Assembly (NCBI GenBank): GCA_025345505.1 | Contig: JANVCC010000018.1 | Location: 58,901,120-58,965,119 of the forward strand | Direction: 5' to 3' | Source of the DNA: Todiramphus chloris collaris | Lineage: Eukaryota; Chordata; Aves; Coraciiformes; Alcedinidae | Length of the DNA: 64,000 nucleotides | Shown: positions 51,401 to 61,900 of the stretch, piece after piece | Position numbering within the stretch: position 1 is the first letter of the stretch | How the letters are laid out: each line of letters opens with the position of its first letter | Made by a program: the position numbers and the translations under genes | Notes under the pieces: generated by a model | Told to the model about the DNA's origin: nothing | The model's database searches: none | What the model saw: the letters and a program-made list of their open reading frames with translations, nothing else

Positions 51401-53751
51401 ATTCACTGTACTGAACCTGTTTGCTGGTCACACCATCATTCTTTCTCACTGCTCCATCCACAGACCTTCTTCCTACTGTGGCTGATCTTTCCAAAGGACT
51501 GTTAGCTGTGAAAGAAAAGGAGTTGTTTAAGGATATATTCAAATCTAGAGATTTCTTTCTTCTGGAAGGCTTTGAGGTGAAATGGGTTATTTTAAAGGAA
51601 AGTGAGTCAAGGGTTAATCCTCCTCTTTCCTAATATTTTTTTTTCTTTATAATCTGAACAGATTGCTTAAGGTGTGTTCCTGAGTTAACTATACAGTTTA
51701 CTAAAGCAAAGGACAGCAGAGAGGCAGATTTCAGTGAACCATATTAAGCTGCAACAATCTAGCTAAAGTGCTATCAGCTGACAACATCCAATCTTTATTA
51801 ATTGTGGTTTTTTTAATACAAGTTTTACATGGATACCTTTGCCAACTATACACTACTTTTCTTTTTGTCCTTCCATGAATCATGAAAAAATCCTCTGATA
51901 GAATCTTAAAAACATAGCTGTAATGCACAGTAACAAGCATCGGTCCCTTCATTTCTGTTCTTTAATGCTAAGTATTTATTTCCCCACATTTTTGCTAGCA
52001 TGCTAAAATAATATGGCAAAAGATTGAAAATTTACCTAAAATGCTGGAGTTTTGTTCTCAGCAGAAAGTCAGCAGAAATAACCTATTACTACTCATTTCA
52101 GTAACTTCAAAAATCGCAGGGCATCTGCATATTCAACATTTAACTTTTCTTGGAGCCTTCTGCTGTTGTACTGTCACATAAATAAATGAAAATTTTAGAG
52201 AAAGGACTACCTTAAATCTCAACTCTATCCCCACTTGCATTCCTACCAGAAGCTTTAAGAAGCAGGAGGAAAGGAACTTTGTAATATTCTCAGAAAGTTA
52301 ACAAATCTGGACTCTGGAGCTCCAAATCTAGGAGCTTGGGGAAAAGTTGCACTGCTGAGGAGTGTTGCAACAGGAGTGGGTAAGGGGCTGTAAATCATGG
52401 CCTCTCTGTGCAACTGTATGCCAGCTAAATTTTGGGAACATTCAGTGAGCCTGTTTATATTGGTGTTTAAAATCCCCGGAGAGTTCTAGCAGAGAACCAC
52501 AAGGAAGAGCAATACATCAGCAATTATATACTAACTGGCATCAGTGGCATTAGCAGATCTGACACACAGAACTGAGGCACGGTGTCAGTGCATTTCACTG
52601 ACTGTCTTGACAAACTTTGAAGGGAAAGAATATTATCAGTCACCATTCACTTTAATTTTTCCTTTTTCTTTTTCTTTTTAAAAAAGTTTATTCAGTTTGC
52701 TTGTTCTGGTGGAAAATTTGTTTTGTTGTGGGTTTTTTTGTTTTGTTTTTTTTTAACAAGAATTGTTCTTCTAGGCTATGCACAACAGTCAATGTTCCAG
52801 AAAGGACATTTTAACATAATGTGATTGATAATATATGTGCGTTGAAAAAATTATCTCATTGTACTCTGTTCATATTTCATTTTATTTTAAATGTTAAAGT
52901 TTCACATGTTTGAACGGAGAACAAAGGAAGGATGTACAAGAGCAGACCTCTATCCAGGTTTACCTATTCTTCAAAATAAGGGTCTAAAAATGCTAAATGT
53001 AATCAGAAAACTAAAGAAAATACTGAAAACAACACTCAGGCAAAAAATAGAAGTTGTCTTAAAAAAAGGCAAGCAGCATAGTGATAATCTGTTGGCAATT
53101 TAGGTTTACCAATTTAGGTACCAGAACATGGTCATGAGAAGCTTTGCCGTTGACACATCTTTTTTTTTTGTTTGTTTGTTTAATTTTTATACACATATTA
53201 AAAAAAAAAAAAGTCATTGTTTTAGTACAGTAACTAAGTTGAAAGTAAGGGTAAGTTTTTATATTCTTAAAACTTTCTTGGTGTCCTCACAGCTAGGTTA
53301 ACGCTCAGTAAACCATCACTGGACAATGATAGCTGTTTCTAGCTACTTACTGCTTGGCAGAATCACTGAGAGACTGCCAGGCTATGAACATTATACTTTT
53401 TTCAAGCCTTATTATCTCAACAGTTCCGTTCATCTTTGACATTTTAGAAGAAAACAGTATATAAGCACCAAAATTTCCACCTTGACTTAAAGTGTACTGT
53501 TTTCTCACACCTGGCATTTAATAAATTGTATTAAGCTAAGAGATTCAATTTATTTTTATGATTTTTGAGGGGTTTTCCCCAAAATAACTTATGTATCCTT
53601 TGGTTTCTGGCCCTGCCACTTTTACACGTTCCTTAATCTTTCTTTTCAACAACAGGAACTAGCTGAATATTGAATTAAATGAATGCTTGATAGGTCTCAG
53701 AGCCTTAGACTCGTACAGTGGGAAGACCCTTAAGTGTGAAGTGTACCTGAA

Positions 53752-54126
53752 GTGCACCTTGCCCTCGCTTTTCCCACCGTTATTGTCTTGGGGTATATCT
53801 GCAAGTCTCGCACATCAGAAGGGGCACACTCTTGTATGCTGGCATCCACTATGAAGTCCATCTTGTACACCTGCTCTCAGTCAGGCAAAATCACTGCAGG
53901 CATCGGTGGGATACCTCAGGACATACACACCACAGATAGACATGTCCGCTCTGTAAAGAAGGGTGCTGTGAGTACTTTGCAGACCTTCAGCATATCTGAG
54001 GTTTTCACCCAGAGGTGCTGTATTGCTTATTCTAAACGCAGCTCTGGATGCATTCCTGAGGGTAAACAATCTGGACAGTTGGCAGATTTGGTCTCGAGCC
54101 TTGCCCTGAGGTTGTACTTAAAATAG
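53752..54126 (+). other. unassigned 124-codon open frame
   Basis: The frame is open for 124 codons in DNA with more CpG and higher GC than its surroundings, and it ends LRLYLK. The first codon of the open stretch is not well placed for translation. No domain, signal or family was recognised, and a - strand frame overlaps it. It could be a decayed retrocopy or noise. Confidence 0.2.
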
Positions 54127-57100
54127 AAGGCAGGCATATCAGTGGCTGGCATCCCAGCCTTTCCTGAAAAGGTACAGTGTGTTCAGCAAATGGAACTTGC
54201 AGAAATAGTGATTTACAGTGAATAGGAGCAAGATTCTCTCTCTAGAAGGCAGTGTTGTAAAACACATATTAGTGGTGAGATCTCCCTGGAAGTATTTTAA
54301 TGTGATTTTTAAAAGCATAGCTAAAAGAGACACTTCTGGTTTGGAATGCAAATGCCAATTCGGTATAATTTTTTTCTTTATAGTACATGTTCCTTGGAAT
54401 AATCTTAAGCCATTGAAGAATAAGAAAATCATATACTTGAAAATTAATTTAGTCTGGTCTTTTAAGCTTTTTCTCCAGTAAAAAAAAAAAAAAATGGATT
54501 TGCAGTGTTTTCAGAAGCAGGGCATTGAAAATTTCACAGAATTACACATTGCATTACAAAGCAAGTATCAGAAAGAAAGAGCAGCGTAGTCTGCACCGTC
54601 AAGCACAGTAGGAAATTGTTTGCATTTTAGGAAGTCCCAACGGATGATTTGTTTATCCCTTGTTCTTGGTAGGTGCTCCCAAAGCAACACTTACAGTGAT
54701 ACACTGTCTTCTGCACTCTGTGTATATGTATGTGTGTTTATATACATAGGCTTGGGAACAGCTTAGGTTTTGAGTGCAGAAATAATTCTAAGTTGAAATG
54801 CAGAACGGCTTTTCTTTCTCACCCACTTTTTACATAATTTGCACCACAAGCATCTTCTAAAAAAAGCTTTGCTAGCTTCCTTCTGGATCAGCTGAACAGC
54901 ATTCAGGGCATTAAGGCGGCTGAAACTGTTTCTGCTTAGAATAAATTCCTTTTAGTTTCCCTGAGTCTTTACCTGCTCTGAAGAAAGATACTTTCCAAGA
55001 TTCAAAATTGTAATTTCTGCTTGGTGGAGGCAAGTATTTCTGTTTCATGGTATTGCACCAGTTTGTCTTGGCTAGTCTAGGCAATTGTCCTTGATAAAGG
55101 ATGGCACCTTGCTATTCCTTACCTTGAAAACTTCCACCCCTCAGTTTCAATCTCAAGGTGCCTTCCAGCTTCCCTGTCTCTCAGCAAAAAATATACACCG
55201 GTGTCTTTTGGGGTTTGTTCATTTACTTTGTCTGTTTAGGCCTCATATGGCTATAGTTGTAATTCCGTCCAGTCATGCTTACATGTCTCAAACAGCTGAA
55301 CGCTTTGCCTCTGTGCTGCAACTTCTGTCAAAATATACTTTGTACATCTCAGCAAAATTTCAAGAGAGATCTAAACAGAACAAACTACAGGCGTTGAGCT
55401 AGCAAAGCACTGAAAATGTGATCAGGCCCACTTTTGTTACTGAATATATGCCCAGATACGTAAGATAGACCATATCCAGCTCTGGAGGTTTCAATTGACT
55501 TTGTAGTCCCCCATCTTGCAAGTTAGAGCATGTATGCTGCCCTGGCCAGTGTTAAAAGGCCAGGACTCTCCTCGAGTCTTCTGTTTCTTCTCTGTATCCA
55601 CATCTGTGCTTACGTGAGCATTAATTTTGGCTAAAAGGTGGCTTGTAGATGGATGCAAGAGGTCTGTCACTGGTTGTGACTGTTCCAGAATTGCTTAATA
55701 GAGTACTGTCAGCCTGACATCCATGGATTGCCAGGACTGATTAGAAAGCAGTCAGTAAGAACTGTGGTTATTGCATGTTTTAACAGAAGGATGATTGGTT
55801 TTAAGTAGAAGAGGACTTTGTGCTTCATATGCTGCTTTATTTAATGTGGTTGTCAACAGATGATAGCAATGGGAGTTTTGTATTCTTTTAGGTACCACAT
55901 AGATGTGATCTGTCTATACAGAAGGCAATTATGCCTACATAAAACTGAAAAAATACCTGTTATTGTTTGGTCTGTTACTTGAACACTTCTGGTGTTTTTC
56001 CTGGTTCGTTTTCTTCCCTAAAACATTGCCCGTGTTCTTGTTTTGATCCTGGGTGGAATGGAAGATACTGCTCACTCTTAGAAACAGACTCTCTGTGCTT
56101 CTATGGCTTCACATATGCCCTGTAGTATTCATGTTTAATTCACTTAGGTTGTAGAATATGGGTCACGTTCTTATCTTTTTGCTCTTGGTAAGGCTGATGG
56201 CATCTCATCAAATGAGGCAACTGCACAGATGAAGTGAATTTCTATGAATATAGAACTTAATAACTGCTGCAGTTATTTAAAAAGCTTGTATATCATCCTG
56301 ATTTTTTTTTTATTTCTGCTACTGGAAGATAATAATTATGAAAACCATAGAGGATTTTATTATTGTTAATGGCAGAGTAGTGATGGAAAGGAATAAAAAA
56401 GCCCAAACCACTTGGCAATCTTATTTTAATACATTTTAGTTTTGGAATAGTACTTAGCTGAAAGACAATTCTATTTTCCTAAGGAACCATGCCTTACAAA
56501 TACGATAAATATATTATACTTGTTCTTCTCAAATAAGCTGACATATCTGTAAGAAATATGAAATATTCATAGGATTCTCCAGTTTGATATTCTTACATCT
56601 AGAAAAACAAACATATAATTTTGTGAATCAAATAGTAGTTTGAATATGAAGCACTAGACATTATTGTGAAGAATTTCTGCCGCTGATGAAATTACTGCTT
56701 TTTTTGGAAAGCATGTCACAGGAACTAGAACACTTCCAAAGTGCAGGTTGATAGTAGCAGAATTCATACCCTCATTTTGTGGTAAATTCATTCTTTTTGC
56801 AACTGTAAATATTAGTCTTTGAATATAAACAAGATTGTAAGCCTTATCATTTATTTTATCATCATAATAAGGAAAATAAGTGTGCGCTTTATCCATCCTT
56901 CATACTAATATTAAATGTTAAGAATCTCTGCTATCACAAGCTCTCCATTACATTCAGTGGGTGCTCAAAATGTGTCACTGACTTCAGGTGTTACAGAAGA
57001 GGTGTGCAAGATTAGGTCTTTTAAGGGAAAGTTTTTGTGGATTTGGTTTCTTCTGAACTTTTTTTTTTTACATTCTGAATGTAAAAAAGATTACTTTCAA

Positions 57101-58704
57101 AAGCAAAGTAATCCAGCAGCCACGAAAGGCTGCTTTTCCAGTGCACACAGATGATCTTTTGGTGAAACTCCTGTGGTTTCCCTGGATCTCCTGTACAGAA
57201 AATTGTGTGCAGACTTTCTAGACTGTAAGCCCACAGTTCCTGTGTGTACCTGCATTCCTTCATTATTAGCCTAATAACAGAAGGCGGGTGGGATCAGATG
57301 GGCTTTGCGTATGTGTATGTGTTAATCTGTCCATTACAGCAATAACTTTCAAAGTTGTTGGCAAATTTATGGTACATATAGATGTAGAAGTCTCAAAATG
57401 GTAAATATCTACATATTAACAGAAATACACATTTGGATAGAAGGGAGAGATTTGTATTAATTCCCACAATGAAGGAAGAATTGCAGTACGAGCTCAAGTT
57501 TTAAGAGCCACGGGGCATCCAGGGACTGTTGTCATTACGAATGACTTGCCACAGGTCAGTCTTCAATATGAATTTGTTGGACACCAAAGGGCTACTTTGC
57601 AGCCACATCTCATGTACATTCTTTGTTGTCTAACGGAACAGCCTGTGATGTCAGCTCTTTGCAGCAAAAGCTGGAATACTCACAATATGCTTACCCTGCA
57701 AGGATGCCTCTGTAGCTAACAGTGTGTGAGCACCCCAATGATGTTGGTCTAATTTATTTAAAAATGCAACGATCTGGAAAGCAAAATAGGTAGGAAGCCA
57801 GGCATTTCTGCTTCTGGTACACACAAGAATACTTAAACAAAATGTATTTCTTTGTGTTTGGTCTTATTTACATGCTTTGCATGAGTAGACTCAGTTTACC
57901 AAAGCCATACTGGCTGTGCTCATTTACTGTCCTGTCTCACTGTGGATGCCAAACTTCCACTCTTAGGTGTTTTATTACTTATTTACTTTCAAATGATTAA
58001 TTATTGTGTTGAGTAGAGTTGGGATTAGTACTAATCTCTGTAGGACGGCCTTTAGTTATTTTTCATCATTAATTGCTTAATTTACTACTCTGTACTGATG
58101 TTACATCTCGTTAGTTTTTCACTACCTTAGAAACGCCTCAGTTTATTACAGCCACCAGGCGACCTTGGTCACCCACACTTGTAATAGAAACCCAGCTGGG
58201 AAGGAAAGCTAGGAACCTGGAGTGAAGGCGACCGGCTCTATTCCCACTGAAGTCGGCAGCAAATCCCCCCCGAACTGGGAGCAATACTCAGGATTGGTTT
58301 CTCAGCAGCAGCTCGACCAGCTGTTTTTTCTTTGCTTGGTGTTAAACCTCATTTTTGCTTTTGGAGGAAAGAAGAACAGCCCATTTATTAAGTATAAATC
58401 CTTTATATACTTAGTCGTATTTTCTCTCCCTTCTCGGCGCGCTTCTGTGAAGCGGAGGGAGCTGCGGGGGCAGAGGGCACACGGCCACGCTCGCACTTTT
58501 TAAGCGGCCGGTACCTTATGGAGGGTGGCCACACGGTCCTTACGTTTTTAGTGCCCATCCCTCCTTTAACATCGGTACGAGAAAAGGAAGAGCGGGCTGC
58601 TGTCTTTAAGACAAACTGCAGGGCAGGGAGGAAAACGCAGGGTGCCCGAGGGTCTCCGCTCGTCCCCACTCCCCAGCGGGTTGCGGGTGCCGGAGCCGAG
58701 CGGT

Positions 58705-58740
58705 GGGGCCGGGGCCGGGGCCGGGGCCGGGGCCGGGGCC
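58705..58740 (+). repeat. (GGGGCC)6 hexanucleotide repeat
   Basis: There are six exact GGGGCC units, followed by GGGCGGGGCGG. Runs of four G at regular spacing can form G-quadruplexes. The repeat is about 175 bp upstream of the short-isoform ATG and could be in the promoter or the 5' UTR, depending on the start site. Confidence 0.97.
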
Positions 58741-58870
58741 GGGCGGGGCGGTTCGGGGCGGAGCCTGCCGTTCAGTCCCGGCCTCAACGCTCGCTCCCGG
58801 AGCAGAACAAGCAGTTTCTTCACGGGCTACGGCGTGATCTGCGGCTTTTTCCTGAGCTGCACGCAGAGAA

Positions 58871-58899
58871 GAGGAGGAGGAGGAGGAGGAAGAAGAGGA
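58871..58899 (+). repeat. GAG/GGA purine repeat in the 5' UTR
   Basis: This is a pure purine run of GAG and GAA triplets just upstream of the start codon. It would be transcribed in the short-isoform leader. Confidence 0.85.
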
Positions 58900-58910
58900 T
58901 AAAGCGGTAG

Positions 58911-58913
58911 ATG
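58911..58913 (+). promoter_or_regulatory. upstream out-of-frame ATG overlapping the AKAP7 short-isoform start
   Basis: The leader reads GGTAGATGCCATGGGCC. The first ATG, at 58911, is out of frame with the AKAP7 ATG at 58916 and has a weak +4 base (C). The AKAP7 ATG has G at +4 but T at -3. Ribosomes must bypass the first ATG by leaky scanning, so it may lower or tune translation. Confidence 0.6.
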
Positions 58914-58915
58914 CC

Positions 58916-58964
58916 ATGGGCCAGCTCTGCTGCTTTCCCTTCTCCAGAGGGGAGGAAAAAATCA
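58916..58964 (+). CDS. AKAP7: AKAP7 alternative first exon (alpha/beta-type, membrane-anchoring)
   Basis: The exon codes for 16 residues, MGQLCCFPFSRGEEKI, plus one base of the next codon. The mammalian AKAP7 alpha N-terminus begins MGQLCCFPFSR. Gly2 is a myristoylation site and Cys5/Cys6 are palmitoylation sites. They anchor the short isoform (AKAP15/18) at the plasma membrane, where it tethers PKA to L-type calcium channels. The donor GTAAGT begins at 58965. The exon ends in phase 1, the same as the exon at 37011-37155, so both can splice to the same downstream exon. ATG 58916 is the first in its frame after an in-frame TGA at 58853. Residues 12-14 (GEE) differ slightly from mammals (DEG). 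Confidence 0.96.
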
Positions 58965-61900
58965 GTAAGTGTGCAGCAGTGCCTGCTGCCGCCTCGGGGA
59001 GGGGAGAGCTGCGGGAAGCAGGCGGGCATGCCTTGGGTTGTTTTTTCCTTTCGGAAAATTAGCTGATTGCTTTTTACAGAAAGGATGAGGATAGGTGGAG
59101 ACAAATTGAGCAGTATTTCCGCTAAGTAGATTTTCTTTGTAATAAAGATAAGTAATGATGTCTGGTTTTGTTTATGAGCATTCTGACAGTCCATCTCTCT
59201 ACACAAATATAGCCAAAGTGGGTATTTAAATTTTCCTTTTTAGCGAGTGTAATTAAAAGTAAGAGATGGAAAAGGATGAAAAGCAGATGTGATTTTAACA
59301 AGTGCAATTTAGAGTTAGAGATGGGAAGGTTTTGCTCTTGATAGCATACATGTTGATGGCAATGGTCATTAGCAACAGCTAAGAACAGAGATTTTATTGA
59401 TAGCAGTGTTGATGGATGACAAAGGAAATCATCAGTTCATTTATCATTTGGTTGGATGTGTAGTTTTAAGCTGAGATAGTGAAGGAATAGTTGCATTTAT
59501 GTATTCATCTGGTAGTGCCTTGAATGACTTTCAAGTATATATTTCTGGCTTTGCTTGTAGTTGAGTAAGTATAAGTTGAATTAGAGGAAGCTTATCCTTT
59601 GGTGCACTGAGTCAATGTAGCTAATGTGACTGGAATGTTGCTTCTGTTAAATTATGTGCTGAAAATTATGTTTTTCCTAAGTTTGGTTACACTTTAAATA
59701 TTACACAATAAAATATTTACTCTTGACTTTTTGCTCTGAAAGATTTTCAACCTTTCTTCTAGAAAATTCAGCCAAATTTCTGTCACGTTGTGTCTGAAAT
59801 AAGTTTTAACTAAATTCACATAATTTATTAGCTGTAAGCTACAAAATCCAGTTTTCTGGTCTGGTTTATATTTCATTCTTGTTACTCAGCAATCTGTCAA
59901 GGCATAAATAAAATGAGAATTTATACCATGGGTTAAAAAATGAATGTGTACACCAGTAGTGCAAGAAATCTGGAAGACAGCCTTGAGAAAATGAGTTGGT
60001 TGTCGTAAAACATTTTTCCTTCACAGGTCATGGTATGAGTGTGAATATTGTAAATTTTGCATGGAGAAAATGGATAGGAATATTTAATATTTCACAACAT
60101 TTTTATCGTATAGCCAGTACAGAATGTCTGTATGTGAACAGCAAGTAGCCAGTGCATCTCACTTCTAATGTACAGAATAGGTGAAGACAGATAAAAGCAA
60201 CTTGTACATGCTAAGATTGCTTTGCTGATGCAGAGCAAAAGATAGAAAAAAATTATAGATTCTGTGTCCTGCTTCTTTCAGTGCCCTTGCTTCACTGCTT
60301 TTTGACTTTTCTTCTGGCATTACCTGTCATGCACCAGCTTTCTTTGTATGTGCTCCTGTGAGTGAAGGAACATATACTAAATATAGCGTTTAGTATAGCA
60401 TGACCTCAAACTGCTTGTAGTTGAAAAATCATTCAGGAGATGTCATTGCGTGCAAAGTCATATGGGTTTTTGAAAGAAGTGGGCTTTCCGCATGTAGAAA
60501 CTGAAAGGTGTGGCATAAACCCCCGTGAATGTGGAAGGGACAGAAAGGATAATTATAGGATGATGGGCATCTGAAGCAAGGAGGTCTGGCTGTGGATGAG
60601 GTAAGTAGATGGTGTCTGAAATGAGGAGAAAAAAATGGAATGTGGCTCTGTTTTACCAGTGTTCGTGGGGGAGTTAGACAGACTGGAGACATCTTATAGA
60701 GGAAGTTAAGTGGTGAGCGTGGTGGATATGACTGGCTTTTCCCTCAGTCCAGCACAGTCTGGAGAAAAGAAAGGGCTTTCCTTTCAGCTGGTCCCATGGC
60801 TGCTTCTCTCTGCCACGCCTGGTTCTTTCCCTGGGCAGTGGGAGGAAGTGCTGCTGCCGTGCGTGGCTGTGCCCCAGCTAGATGGACGGTTTGTATCTGG
60901 GCACATGAAACAGGCAGAAAGGACTGACTTTCACATCCATTTTTCATCTTCCTATCATACTATCATGATGGCCTTTAAACTAATGGTGTTATGAAACTAA
61001 CCTAGCCTTTTATTGCTACTAAATTATCCTGGTTAGCAAACATGCAGGTGCAAGTTGTGATCATGTGGTGGTTGTATATGAGAAACAAAATGTACATTAA
61101 ATTAAAGTACATGATATAAAAGCAGGCATTTTAAGTAAACAGCAGCTCAGCATGTTACTTGACTTGTTTTGGTCACAGTGAAGATGGAAACGTCCAAATT
61201 TCATTGTAGTCTTCCTCTAAATTTTGATTCAGCTGAGGTGCCTCAAGTTAAACACTGCTGACAAATGCCAGTTATTGAATTGCTGTGAGTTCATTATTTA
61301 CTTAGTAAGGAAATGTTTCCATTTCATGTATGGCATAGTTTCAAAAGGTGTTGTAGATTTTATTATCTGGTACTGTTATATAGTACATGTTTGTGTTGAG
61401 TGAGATGAAAGATCATTGTTTTCATGGTGTGCTTTTTAAAGTTTGAGTTTAGATCTATTTTCCATCAAGTCCAAATTGAATTTAACTTCAATACGTTGCC
61501 TAATCAGCATTGTTTAGGGACAAAGGGGGGAAAAAAACAAATGATAAAACTAACCTTAGAAATTAAAAGATGCCTATGACTGAAATGCAGCACATTACCG
61601 ACAAGTAGAAGCTGAGTCATGTTAGTAAGTTTTATCAGCCACTTGCTTATGTCTTATATTCACACACAGTATGTATTTCACATCCCTATCCTCTTCAAAT
61701 AGAAGTGTAACCTTGGAAAACATCTAGCCAAGTTTTGTGGTTGTGGTAAGATTGTAAGAGTGGTGGTTCTGGACCAGATTTTAAATCCCTCTCCCTAGTA
61801 TCGTAGGTACAGGTTGCCTAATAAAGCCATTAAAAAAGGACAGGTGTAAGAAGGTGTTTCCTCAGAATACAGCTCCAGTGCTGCAGCAGTTCAAGGCTTG

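Larger units (their letters stand above)
58430..58960 (+). promoter_or_regulatory. AKAP7: CpG island, internal promoter of the AKAP7 alpha/beta-type short isoforms
   Basis: About 530 bp of dense CpG directly precedes and includes the alternative first exon. It has several GC boxes (GGGCGGGGCGG and GGGGCGG at about 58738-58760), the (GGGGCC)6 tract, and no TATA box at a suitable distance. In mammals the membrane-anchored alpha and beta AKAP7 isoforms also start from an internal promoter, so the layout is the conserved one. Confidence 0.85.

Noticed and set aside
57064-57088. 12-bp-arm hairpin TTTTTTACATTC/GAATGTAAAAAA
   Set aside because: Half of each arm is a homopolymer, so chance pairing is likely. 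Not listed as a feature.
58518-58910. 130-codon + strand frame before the AKAP7 short exon
   Set aside because: Its body is the GGGGCC repeat and the GGA repeat. It is treated as a possible upstream ORF only, not a protein gene.
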